Origin: Dirofilaria immitis
Lineage: Eukaryota > Nematoda > Chromadorea > Rhabditida > Onchocercidae
Length of the DNA: 64,000 nt
Direction of reading: 5' to 3'
NCBI GenBank assembly: GCA_024305405.1
Contig: JAKNDB010000109.1
Location: forward strand, 930,001-994,000
The notes below the pieces were generated by a model. It had not been told where the DNA came from. It saw only the letters and a program-made list of their open reading frames with translations, and did no database searches. Of this stretch, positions 52,505-64,000 are shown in pieces (positions within the stretch are counted from its first letter, which is position 1; each line of letters begins with the position of its first letter). The position numbers and the translations under genes are program-made.

Positions 52505-55199
52505 TTACACTGAGGCACAACTTTCATAACATTTATGATTGGAAGGAAAATGATTATGGTAGATATTTAAATTTCCATCTTCATTTCCATCTGAACAATT
52601 GTATTTTACAATTATCGGATCACATTGCTCACGCTCCAAATAGTGCTTGTGCTCGAAATACATCATACAACTAGAAGTTAATTTTGAAATAGGAAAAACT
52701 TTAATTCAATAAAAATTTGTTTTAAAAAAATATTAATTCTTGACTAATGTAATAATCAATGAAATGATTATTGTTAACTCAATAGATCATTATAATCAAA
52801 ATGAATTTATACGAAGACGATAATTTAGTTTTATTTCTAATTTTTGAACTTTATTATTTGTTGTATCATAATTTTGAATCGATTAGCAGTGAGAGTGAGT
52901 GAAATTTTTGTGCTTAAATAGATGGTAGTTTGGTATATATGATATGATATGTTATGATGGAAATTGATCTCGAAGATAAGATCTTGGGAAAATGGGAAAT
53001 GGGGAAGAAAAAAATGTAGAAAAGCTATCTTTCTGTTCTCAAATATATACAAATATCTTATCCTAGGAAAGATTAATTTTTAAAACATTGTTAAAGTTAA
53101 CCTATAAACGACAGTTACTTGCCATAAATGCATTATGGATAAAATAAGGAATACAACAACGGATGTAATAACAAATACTACGATAAATGTATCACTGAGT
53201 CGTATTTTCATATAATATCCTGTAAATTTTAAATTTATATTAATTCAATTTTTTTGACATACCATATATTCCTTGTATTGTGAAATTAAATTGTCAAAAT
53301 TTAATCCAATGAAATGATAGCTTAAACTGATTCGATTTGATAATTGATATTATGATTCACTTTTCGGAAAGTTATTCATGATTGCTTTTATCAATAAATA
53401 TGCATTGCTATATGATTAAGGTAAGTAGAAGAATTTCGGGAAATCTTGATGAAATTTCTAATCGATCTAATACTTACCGACAATTTGCCTAAAGGTACCA
53501 TAACTGGCAGCTGTAAATGTGATTATTATGAGTACAACAACAATACAAAGTATTATATGAAGACTCTGAAATTAATGAAATTATATGAATTTTGCTACTT
53601 TCTATTACTTTCGTAAAATTTGCATAAACTTTAATAAATTTAAGGAAAAGAAAGAAAAAGCATAGAATAAGAAAGAAACAAACCGATACGATCAAAAATG
53701 GATATAAATATTTATGTTTTTCTGTGCATAATGCATAAATAGTTAATGAAGCGATTACAAATGGTATCACAGACCAAAATACAGCTGATTTTGTCGCAAA
53801 TGTAAAAGTGACAACTGATAAGGCCACATAAGTTAACAGAAACAATTTGGTACCAGTCTGAAAAATGCAATATGATAAAAATAAACAGCAAACAATTGTT
53901 ATTTAATCTGAGGAAATGGTAAAGAAGAAGAATCATTTCAGTCAGCATAAAAGTCATAAAATGATTTTATAATATCATTCTAACCTTTAACCTATATGCT
54001 AAATAGAAATTTGAGGAACAGTGATATATTGTTTCGATTAAGTTATTATGAAGTTATCAAAAATTGATCACAAAGATAAAAAACATTAAGCATCTGATCA
54101 ATACTGAATTAGACTTGGATATAAATAAGACGAAGAAAGTTATATAAGCAGAAGTGATGTAAATTTTAAATTTAATTTTCGAATTTTAAAATTTAACAAA
54201 TAAAAGTGAGAAATATCGGACAATATAACTTTTACTTACATGTACCTGATTAATTGATTAAAATATTATCATTCGACTAGAAAGATACAATAACATTTAA
54301 GCAGAAATGTATAAATCAAAATGATTATTTTAAATTTTCAGGAAAATAATAGATATAAATTACCTACCACAGCATGCATAAGATTGCAACAACAGCGATA
54401 TTGTGATAATTGTATGGATGCATCGACAAATCTAATTTTATGTCTCATGCAATGATCGTTTCCTTGAATAATATCCTCTACTCGTTTATATCCAACTATA
54501 TCATCTTGTTGTGGATTAGCTGATAAAGAAGAAGAAAAACAAGAAATGATAATGATAGAAATTTGAATAGAAAAATTCGCGTATCAAAAAAAAAAAATTT
54601 ATTTGGCCGTTTTTTTTTTCTAAATATCAAATAAATTATTTTAGAAATTCTCAACTAAAAAAAAAAATAAGAAATTTTTAAAAATGAAAATATCTGTCGA
54701 ATCAATCAATCATTTCTTTTGAAAGTTTTTCAGAAAAAAAAAAGAATTTATTATATTTCGATAAACTTAGAAATTTTATTATTTAAAAATTAATTTGTTT
54801 TAACAAAATCAATTTAAATTTCATTTATAAAAATAGCTAATTTATTTTATAAACATGTACATTTTGAAAAATTTTTTGTCCTCGCATAGCTAAGAACTTT
54901 TAGGGTAATTTATACGATTAATTCAATTTTAAAATTTTTAACATTTTTGTTTACAATTTTTAATTTTAAAATCTATCATTTACCTGTTCAATTTTATCAT
55001 TTTGAAGTATGAAATATGATAATAATAATAATTAAGAAATAAATAATGAATATAAAATATAGCTTACCGATAAAGTTAACTTTGGAAATTGCTCAGGCTT
55101 TCGTTGTTGCGCTGGTGTTACATTGATAGATGGTACAGGTGAACATTCAGCTAGTGCCCTGGCACGCTCCAAATAATTTACCATTTTTTGAGAATTCAT
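52505..55199 (-). CDS. Four-pass membrane protein (LAPTM-like nematode 4TM type)
   Basis: Exons on the minus strand: 55199-55068, 54519-54368, 53857-53684, 53565-53478, 53219-53102 and 52670-52505, about 276 residues. A hydrophilic N-terminus (MNSQKMVNYLERARALAE) is followed by a Cys cluster (QYRCCCNLMHAV). Four hydrophobic helices follow: KLFLLTYVALSVVTFTFA, SVIPFVIASLTIYALC, the stretch spanning the exon join with LHIILCIVVVLIIITFTAAS, and TFIVVFVITSVVVFLILSIM. The C-terminal tail is soluble, rich in His, Asn and Asp, with KCYESCASV at the end. The arrangement of two paired helices and cytoplasmic tails resembles LAPTM4-like or DUF-type nematode proteins of endosomal or plasma membranes. 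No functional residue is visible. One base is missing at the exon 1/exon 2 join or within exon 1, since the phases differ by one. The remaining phases agree. Confidence 0.7.
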
Positions 55200-56189
55200 C
55201 AGTTATTTGCTAAACATATTTACCTTTTTATTTTTCAAAACAAAAACAAAAAAAAAAATGATTCCTAAAATTATTATTTAAATTATTGTAATTTAATGAA
55301 AAAAAAAAAAACAATCATTGCTTATATTTTTCAAAGAAAAAAAGTAAATAAATAAATGAATGAATAATTCTTGAATCTTTTTAAGAAATGCTCAATAAGT
55401 TGTATTATTTTATTATAGATGTGTATTATAATTAATGTTGCAATCTTCTTATCCTTATCCTAAATACATTTTATACTTCTTTGCTACAATTTACCATTTC
55501 AAAATAATCCGCTTAATTCGAAAATTTCATTTGAAATGAAAAAAAAAAAAAGAAAAGAAAAAAAATGAATGAATGAAAAGGAATGAAAGAAGAAGAAAGA
55601 ATAATTCTAATTTATCATTCTATTGATCTATAATCTTTTGTTATAACATTTTTTATTCTTAAAAATCTTATTATTTTGAGAAATATAAGAATGTTTGAAA
55701 ATAGAAAAGCTTTGAAAAAAAAAAAAAAAAGCTTTACGAAAGTAAAGCTTGCCTTTGATAGATAGATAGATCGATCGACTATGTCATAACATTTGCAAAA
55801 GTTCCTTCCGGAAAAGTGGTTTCGAAAAATGAGGAAGAAAAAAGAAGAAGAAGGAATAAAAATTAAAGCCACCGACTGTACTTGTATTGAAGGTAAAAGA
55901 AGATATTATATTGATACTAGTAAATCATATATATATATATATAGGATATATAGCCGAAAAGAAATGGATCGAACAATTTTTTTTTCTCGAATTTTTCCTT
56001 TCTCGATGTTTTATCTTTTTTTTTCTCGCCTGTCAAAATAATAGAAATAGTGAGAAAAATTAGAGGAAAAAAGAAATTATAGTGTAAAGTTTTGAAAACG
56101 CTAATATATATGGCACCAATAAAATGAATTAAATTTTTCTTAGAATAGATAAAAAAAAATTTCCTAAAGATTTAAAATGTATGTAAAAC

Positions 56190-56300
56190 ACATACATACA
56201 TTTCACTAACATCATATATCCATATATATATTTATACATACATACATACATACATACATTCACATACACATACATATACATATACATGCACATACATTTT
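56190..56300. repeat. (CATA)n-rich tract
   Basis: CATACATACATA and related ACATAT units, interrupted, in intergenic DNA. Confidence 0.85.
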
Positions 56301-56538
56301 AAATCAGCAATGTTCATCCTTTTTTTTTTTTTTTTTTTTTTTTTGTCTATTCAAGCATAAGATGAGCCAGTTTCCCAAAGGACTAACAACATATTTGACT
56401 TCTCTATTTACCTCCTGTATCTTTCTTGTCAACGGATAATTTTAAAATTATATTTTTCATGTTACTCTCGAAAATTGTCCACTTGTTTACATTGTTTAAA
56501 ATTTTTGAAAATAATTTAAACAAAAAAACGAAAAAGAA

Positions 56539-56571
<33 letters not shown>

Positions 56572-57148
56572 TCTTTAAGTGACATATTTTTGACATTTCA
56601 TTCTTTTTCCTTTTTTGCCAAATTATTTTCAAAACTAAAACTTTGTATAGTTTACCAAATGTTGTAAATTTGCTTTCAATTCATTTATTTAATATATTGC
56701 AATAAATTAATTAAGAATTTTTTTTTTTGAAGCAATATTTAACATTCTCTGAATGAAACTTCCACTAAATCTTTTGTAGATTTTACGGAACAAAAAAAAA
56801 ACTTTGGGAATTTTTTATTAATTTAAAAGTAATTAAATTATTGATAACAATTTTTTCCTTTTTTTTTTTTATCTATTATAATTTATATTTATAAAAATTG
56901 GCGCTTATTTTTGGGATTAATTATAATTAATATGATGGACTCATATATAAATGTATTTGACTTCATTTTACACCGATCAATAACAATTGATAATTCCAGT
57001 AATAAATGATTACATCAATTCGAGAAATATCGATTCATAAGAAATTTATTCCGCATATGAATTTGACTAAAAGAAATATTAATTTATGACATAACTTGAA
57101 GTGCAAACGAATAAAGCGGAAGTATTGAGAGAATTTAAAAAAAAAAAA

Positions 57149-57342
57149 GATTCTATGGAATAAAGAAATTTGGTGATAAAGCTGCCAATAACAAATGGTA
57201 CAGTATACGCAAAAATTATGATATATAGCAATGAAATATTTAATATTTTCTTAAGTCTAACACTAGCAGAAAAACAAAATTGCACTGAGTCGAGATCAAA
57301 TGACTTATGACCTCGTATACCCTCTCCTACATCAATATCTTT
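57149..57342 (-). CDS. Candidate orphan exon with a membrane helix
   Basis: An open stretch of about 64 codons reading DVGEGIRGHKSFDLDSVQFC, then basic residues (RLKKILN) and one helix (ISLLYIIIFAYTVPFVIGSF) followed by TKFLYSIES. The pattern of helix, glycine and IE is faintly like the first segment of a two-pore potassium channel (TWK). I found no pore exon with a GYG-type motif nearby, so this may be an isolated remnant or chance. A run of 12 A on the + strand at its 3' end ends any clear reading. Confidence 0.2.
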
Positions 57343-58757
57343 GGTTTGTGATATGGAACATTGAAATTCAACAAGTCATAAACTCAAAAACTCAAAAAGA
57401 TATATGAACATAAATCATGAACTCAAAAAGATATCAACATACCACAAAATTTATCATTTTTTAGAAAAATAAAAATCAAAATTTTCAAACAAACTATGAA
57501 ATTAATACGATCCCTAAATTTGTTTTCAGATCGTAAATTTTAATATACTCAAACATAAACATATTCTAAAATAGGAAAATGATACATTTATTATTTTATT
57601 TAATCCTGTAGTATAAAAACCCCGTATTCAATGATTCTCATTCTCCAGATTCTCGAAAAATTTTTTTTGCAAAAAAAAAGTTGTGATGATCGAATAAGTA
57701 GCAACCGATTAGCGATCTCACGATCGGATAAATATGGCAAATAAGGCAAAATTTTCGCAGTTCAACTCGCTCAATTTTTTAAGGTTTTGATTTTTTTATC
57801 TGTAATTAGGAATTGTCATGAAGAATTGTAAGCTTTTGTTGTTATCAAAGACAATGGGATGGGTTCCAGGTTTTTCCCTTTTTCCTTATTTGTTTTTGAA
57901 TTTCATCAGCTTATCAATCATACTTTTCAAATGTAACGTATTCCATCAGAATTTAGGAACGTGCAATAATAATTTCATTCTGGAGCCAATAAGATCGTCG
58001 AGTTATCAAGTATCATGTATGAATCATTTACCGGCAAAATAATATAATCGAGAAATAATTTCCATACTTGTATTCCAAACAACAAATCTGATCATTAATC
58101 CGCTCAACAGTTCCAGCTCTCACATTTGCTTCAAATGCTGAACAATCATAGAATGATTGATCTATGTTGATTTCTTCGACAAATTTTTCAACTATTTATA
58201 ACATAACCAAAATCACTCCCATTTCATCATTGACAACTTCCGATAACCACTTCGATATACTTTCATCTTCAAGATTCTCATTTTCCTTGCAACTTCCAAT
58301 TCATTATGCATTCCTGAATCCAAATACGTTGTTCGTATTGTGAATTCCCTCCTCTGCTTTATGATTCATTTCGAAAAAATTACTTCAAGTGATTACAAAC
58401 GAATCACTCAAGCTGTTTTTATTCAACATCATTTTCTTGGAGGAAAAATAAATATAAAATAAAAGAGCAAATAAAACAAAAACAATAAAAAAATGAGCAT
58501 TGAAATGGCACATAATAAGATATCCGTATGTATCTATGAATATATTCTAGTATAAGCTAGCTAACAATTGCATTTACTTTTATATCAACCTAATAAAACA
58601 AAAACAAAAATTTCAAATTCTAAAATGGTAGACATGAACTGAAGTTCCGGATAGGTTACTTCAATGAATTTTATGATATATCAATAGAATGTTCGATATT
58701 GTCCTCCATACTCGATACTGTCTACTATTGTTTCGTTCAAATTGTTTCTAATTTCTA

Positions 58758-61700
58758 CTAAACACCTTTTTCCAACTCTAATTTCAACTCCACTTCTTTC
58801 TCTTCTAACGAATTCATATCGTTTAGGATTGAAATACCGGATACATCTTGAGCCCATTTTTGTTCGTTTACTGTAAAATATCTGATAGCAATAGAAAATT
58901 ATCACATACTGTTTTAAGTTTGGAAATGTCACATAAACTGCAGCCGAAATTTCACTAAAAAAGAGCAAGAAATTACAAATAGATAAAGAGATAGAATTTA
59001 AAAAAAAAAAAAAGAAAAAAACTCAGTCCTTACCTGTACCAAACAATTGGAAAATTGCACCGGTCGATGTTAGTATACATATCATAATTATAAAGACGGT
59101 TCTCCATTCAGATATAACACTCTAAAATTATGAATAAAAAATGTTTAAAATAAATAATTAATCACCTTACCTTATGCAAATTTCACTTCTTATAACACTA
59201 ATCTCTAACACTCAATGCCTATTTTATATTAAGCAAAAGAAAACTTTTGAATGCTCTGGAAAATATTGATCTGCATCTAGATTTAATAGACTGACTTGCT
59301 TTTGACCTATATGAACTTACGTTTTCATTAAGACAGCTCCTGTTCTTAGCATTCTATTCGCTATTGCAAACATGCATGAGAATTTTTCGTTGCCCTGGAA
59401 TGTCTACTGCAGTGGGTTGAAATATGGAAACATCTTAAACTTAACTCAATGATTTCAGAAGATCGTAAATTAAGGTTGACTATAAAAAGTAAGAACACAC
59501 TTTTGCAGTGATCATTCCAATGATATAAGGTGAGCTGATGGAACCGAATGTTCCCAAAGTCTACAGAATGAAGCAACCGATGCTGTGTATTTTGGAGCAA
59601 TGCATACAATACTGCAAATATCTATTTTTATTCTTGGAATTTAGCAATATTGACTATATTAAAATCTCAGCTATAAAATATTATTACAAAAATTTTTTTT
59701 CCTCTAAATCTTTCCTTTAAAATTTAAAAATTTTCTTAATTTCATCAACCTATTAAAACATCCTCACCTTTCAATAAGTTCAATTTAGTACTACTTTCGT
59801 AACAATTTTAAAACAATATCGGAAAAAAATATTAGACATCTTTATAAGATATCTCGTGATGATTAAAAAAATTTTCAGAACAGTACAAAGCAAACCTGGT
59901 GTTATATCCTGGAACAAAACCAGATAGAATACCCATGGCCAAACAGATTAAAGTCACTGCTTTATTTCGATGATTGCAATCAAAAATATTAATGCAACAA
60001 AGCAGCATGCCCCACCAAGTGATGCTGCAAATATCTCTAAATTCATATAAACACGAAAGTTTTTTTCACTTCACTATAATTAAATTTAAAGATGAAAATC
60101 ACATCTCAAGTAATATGTCACTTGAAGATTTCTCTCTCATATAAGCAATAGTCCGAAAATGCACAACTTACCACACAAATTGCATATCTTTGTGACCTGA
60201 TTTGGAGAAAACCCGCTTTCTTTTGCTTTATCTGCGAGACTGGCGAATGCCAATTTAGTTATTAACTGACAAATAAAAGGCAATGCCGAAAGTACACCGT
60301 TCTGAAACAATCTATATACTGTACAACATAAATGAAAAGGCTAATCAACGTTGGTTCATCATTTAAACAGTACGTCGTGAATAATATAAATGCATGCTCC
60401 TTCAAGTCGCTCTTTTAAATTCATCTAATGAATAAACCTAAATATTTATATAAATTATTGGCATTAGTTTTTAACATATATTAGCATTATAAAGTTTTCA
60501 AGCTACAACAACGGTTATTACTTACAGAAGTGAGATCCATACTAAGTATAGTGCGATAATAGAGAGGTAAATAAGTCACGGTACCAACAATTACGAATGA
60601 TTGAGAAAATGAACTTAGTGCCGTAGACCAAACTGCAGTTGACGATAATATTTCTCGCCATGGGACGTTCTGAAATTCGAAACAGTTACAAATTATGAAC
60701 TGAATATTACATCTTACTCCAATTTATATAATTAAATTACAAAGATAGGATTTAGTTAGGTTCCTTGAAGCAAATTAATAAGAATGTATTTTGCATACAT
60801 AATAATACTAACCAGAGGAATGACGCGTTTCTGACCACGTCCATGCGCTGAACCTGTGATATAAATCAGTTCAGCATCTGTGATATGTTTCATACGGGTT
60901 GGTACATCCTTCACCACTAAAAACCATCCAAAACACAAACCAATACCTAATAAGCCTAAAAATTTTAATCATATTACAGAATTTAATTCATATGAAAATG
61001 AAAGTTTTCCTCTAAATTATCAACCATGAATGCTAGGACATAGTGGCGAATAATATACAGCAAATAAATATCTGGCTAAATAATTAATGATTATAACTAT
61101 CTAAGCGAGTATTTTTATGCGTGAGATTTTCAACACAAATTCCTCAAGATTTTCATCAAATACGAGTTGGCGGTTAAAATAACGCCTGGAAATAGCTTAC
61201 TGTAAAGATAAAATGCAGCTGGCCAACCACCAAAAGTGACATTTGACAGAGTTCAGCCGTGATAAACATTGCAAAAATTATGGAGAACTGAAAGAAAATT
61301 CTGATTTAATTGTTTTAACTATTTGTGAGGAAATTTGGGAAGATTTCATGATATATAAATTCGTATGTTCAATATATTTTCAAAATGTGCCACGTTGAAA
61401 AGGATTAATGAAATTTATTTTTAAATTATAAAAATGATACCTGATTACCGGTAGTTGCTAGAGCAACCGCTGTACTTTTTCTGATAATGGAAACCAGTGG
61501 GCAATAAGTACATTCATACACGGTGTTAATACACCTTGACCACAACCCATAAAACCGTATGATAATTACGCCTATAACACCAATTTTGCGTGAAATATAT
61601 GGCGTAATTATTGAGCCAATAATGTTTATTATGGCTCCGCCTTGTACAGTATGAGCTGGTCCAATCCAATCGCATAGGTAACCTGAAATGTGCTAAATAT

Positions 61701-62691
61701 AAGTTGCCCAAGGATAACAGCCAGGTCATTCAATATAGCACTTTCTCCTATGATAACATGACTATGTTTCCTACTTAACCGATCACAGATTTCTTTTTTG
61801 GTTTTCAGTTATGACAGTTTGAAATTACTAGTTAATACTTACTTCCTGGAAGTATAACAAACAAACTACCAACATAAAATGCGGCAAAAATCCATGCTTG
61901 TTCTTGACTCGTCCATACCAAATCACCATTCTGAAATCAATGATATTAAGAGATTAGTTAAAAAAAAATAAGGCACTCTTTAAAAAAAAAAGTTTATTCT
62001 TCTTCGAACTGATGCAATAACTAATTGAGAATATTATTGAATAAACAAAATATCATCATCTATTAAATGCAATAACTTACGTAACTTCGTTTACGTTCAA
62101 ATATTCTGGCACATGAATTTGGCAAAGTAGTGTAATTATAATTGATTAGCGATTCGTCCGGTTTTTGAGCTAAAAAGTTTTCGCAATTTTAAAATAATTA
62201 ATATGGCATATGAATTTTACTGTAAAATATCGCCTAAATGTTAAAACACTATAATGAATTTAACTATCAATATCAAATCCTTTAAAAATCATCAACAACA
62301 GCTTAAAGATGAAACAAGTCTCTTTAGAAATGACGTCGGCAGTTTTCAAAATGACGTCAGCATTATTAGCTAATCAGTAAAATAACAACTTACATTAAAC
62401 AACCTAATAAAGTAATTATAGGAATAATATTTAATGATATCCCATACCTCGAGATATACTGTTAATCTTTAATGTATAATGAAATTTACCGATAAGTGAT
62501 TGTTCAAATTGCATGATAGCAGTTAAATTCACCATACATATCATCGCCATATTCATATTTGTACGCATTAAACCTTCGATACAAAGTGCAACCGCAAGAA
62601 GTATGGTAATACGAAGTCGAATACTTTGTAATGACCACAACGGAAATGAATTGGTACTGCTCATGATTGTTATATGCTTTCCATTGTCCAT
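58758..62691 (-). CDS. SLC17-family anion transporter (major facilitator superfamily)
   Basis: Twelve-helix proton- or sodium-driven organic anion carrier of the sialin/vesicular glutamate transporter/phosphate cotransporter family. Twelve exons on the minus strand: 62691-62490, 62169-62081, 61930-61843, 61682-61441, 61287-61201, 60955-60813, 60669-60526, 60301-60172, 60036-59896, 59611-59501, 59121-59034 and 58870-58758, which gives 526 residues. Landmarks: MRTNMNMAMICMVN in TM1; a glycosylatable loop NYNYT; QGVLTPCMNVLIAHWFPLSE; STAVALATTGNQ; NVTFGGWPAAFYLYS; IAPKYTASVASF; TLGTFGSISSPYIIGMI; LFGTVNEQKWAQDV near the end. The length and motif order are standard. Five frame breaks are needed: two in the 61682-61441 exon, one near 61240, one near 59965 and one near 59570. 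Restoring them makes all phases agree. Whether it carries glutamate, sialate or phosphate cannot be read from sequence alone. The start at 62691 was chosen over an out-of-frame ATG four bases upstream. Confidence 0.88.
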
Positions 62692-64000
62692 CCATTACAT
62701 CTAAAAAAGAAGAAAAAATGATTCCATCATATTTTCATCATTACAAATTATCATTTCAAATAACATGCTATCATTAGAATTCAAGAAATAATCAAAATTC
62801 GATTTATGATTATCGAATACGAAAAAGATTTCTGATAATAATTCTTAACAGAATATTAAAATAGAATCACTATCCTTAGATTTCATTCAAATGTAAACAA
62901 TCAAATTAAACTACTTCACACAAAGCATATTTTAGTCATTTAATATTTATTGAATATAATATAGGAAGAAATTAGATTTCATATGTATCGATAGAAAATT
63001 TCCCATTTATCTTCAATTATCAGAAATAATTTATTGATTAAATCAATTGATAATTCATAAGGTAAAAGATGCATATTATATTAATTATCAAATTATTCCA
63101 TTAACTGAATTAGATTTTTTTTTGATAATATTCTTGCAACCTATTTGATATTTCTCGAAATATATTTCATCCTATATTATTAACATTTCATATATTCATC
63201 TAGATAAAATGAAAAATGAGCAAATAAATTAGGCAAATGTAATGTTTCGATTGAATTTTTGCATTTATTAGTTAGATACTTTTAAATTAATTAAAAATAC
63301 ATAACATTAAGAAAATATAATTAATTTCAAATATTATTATTATTATTATTAGTATTAGTATTAGTATTAAGCAATTAGAAATATTTTTCATATAAAATAA
63401 TGAAAAATTAATTAAACTATTATATGAATTTTACAATTAAACTTTAATATATGCATAAAAATGATGTAAGAATAACAATTGCAATATATTGGATATAATT
63501 TTTTTTTTTTTAAATTAAATCTTATTATATATATTCGATTATTTGTTTATTTTTCTATTATTTTTTAAAATTTAATTTATTTCAATCCCTATTTAATTTT
63601 TTGGTGGCATTTAAATCTTAATTAAATCAAATTTTTTTAATGCTTAATTTTTTTCTTTTCTCCATTTAAATTTATTATTATATAAATCATATCATTGATA
63701 AGCTAAACTTACTTATATTTAAATTTAATCCTATTTAGCAAATATTTGAAAGCGGAAGAAAAACACAGTCGTTAAAGTAGAATTGATAAACAGAGAAAAG
63801 ATTTGTTGAAGTAAGCTAAGACGAGATGATGATGATATGCGGCACTAAAAGTACTCTCGACAGCTGTATCTATATCTATATATATATGTATATGTATACA
63901 TCCATTCTTCCCACAGCTGACAACATTTCTCTCGAATTTCCCATCCCAGTCATTTATTTATGAAATTATTGTTTAATTTTTCTTTTCACTATTCATTTTA
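62692..64000. other. AT-rich upstream region of the SLC17 gene, no gene seen
   Basis: No coding stretch. It contains an ATT/AGT triplet tract at about 63335-63370 and a TA-rich patch near 63865-63890. It probably includes promoter sequence for the minus-strand transporter gene. Confidence 0.5.

Larger units (their letters stand above)
55200..58757. other. AT-rich interval with microsatellites; one candidate exon
   Basis: About 3.5 kb. It holds many A and T runs, a CATA run at about 56229-56262, an AG run at about 56540-56570 and a 24-base T run at 56321-56344. Apart from the weak candidate at 57149-57342 I see no exon. A 75-codon open stretch at 57818-58042 (+) has no motif. Confidence 0.5.

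Noticed and set aside
58681..58968. 95-codon minus-strand frame containing YFNPKRYEFVRRERSG
   Set aside because: It overlaps the final SLC17 exon in a different frame. The frame reading NEQKWAQDVSG continues the transporter with correct phase and was preferred.
1..64000. tRNA genes, CRISPR arrays, complete transposons
   Set aside because: I looked for tRNA arm motifs, regularly spaced repeats and transposase-like reading frames and found none I could support.

Overview
This is a multi-intron, AT-rich nuclear window from a nematode, most likely a filarial or other spirurid worm. The evidence is short coding exons, introns ending in TTTTCAG or TTTTTAG, metazoan neuropeptide-receptor, WASH-complex and FAAH genes, and an inserted stretch that reads only with the invertebrate mitochondrial code. 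I built the gene models by hand from splice consensus, reading phase and protein-family resemblance. No search was run. The species call is inference.

Layout: (1) 1009-8918 (+) rhodopsin-type neuropeptide receptor, NPY/FMRFamide-like. (2) 12728-17733 (+) large proline-rich protein I do not recognise. (3) 20993-29655 (+) ATAD2/LEX-1-type AAA ATPase with bromodomain. (4) 32042-36357 (-) FAM21/WASHC2 subunit of the WASH complex. (5) 38059-41606 (-) fatty-acid amide hydrolase-like amidase, with a possible transmembrane 5' exon at 41783-41902. (6) 42850-43101 mitochondrial DNA copy. (7) 43952-47977 (+) small MGNC-start protein whose second intron holds a separate small secreted-type ORF (45712-45998). 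(8) 52505-55199 (-) four-pass membrane protein. (9) 58758-62691 (-) SLC17-type anion transporter. Between them lie long AT-rich stretches with microsatellites and no clear gene.

The genes do not form one pathway. The neuropeptide receptor, the FAAH-like enzyme (lipid-amide signalling) and the SLC17 transporter can each act in signalling or neurons. LEX-1 is chromatin-associated and WASHC2 is endosomal. This is an ordinary mixed eukaryotic neighbourhood.

The most striking sequence-wide signal is that nearly every gene is interrupted by one-base frame breaks, mostly one base missing (a few added) in A or T runs. Exon phases and family motifs line up again on either side. Where exon lengths can be checked (receptor, LEX-1 exons 3, 7 and 8, WASHC2 last exon, MGNC gene exon 3, SLC17 transporter), correcting the inferred indel makes the phases close exactly. 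This points to residual homopolymer errors in the assembly rather than nine decaying genes.
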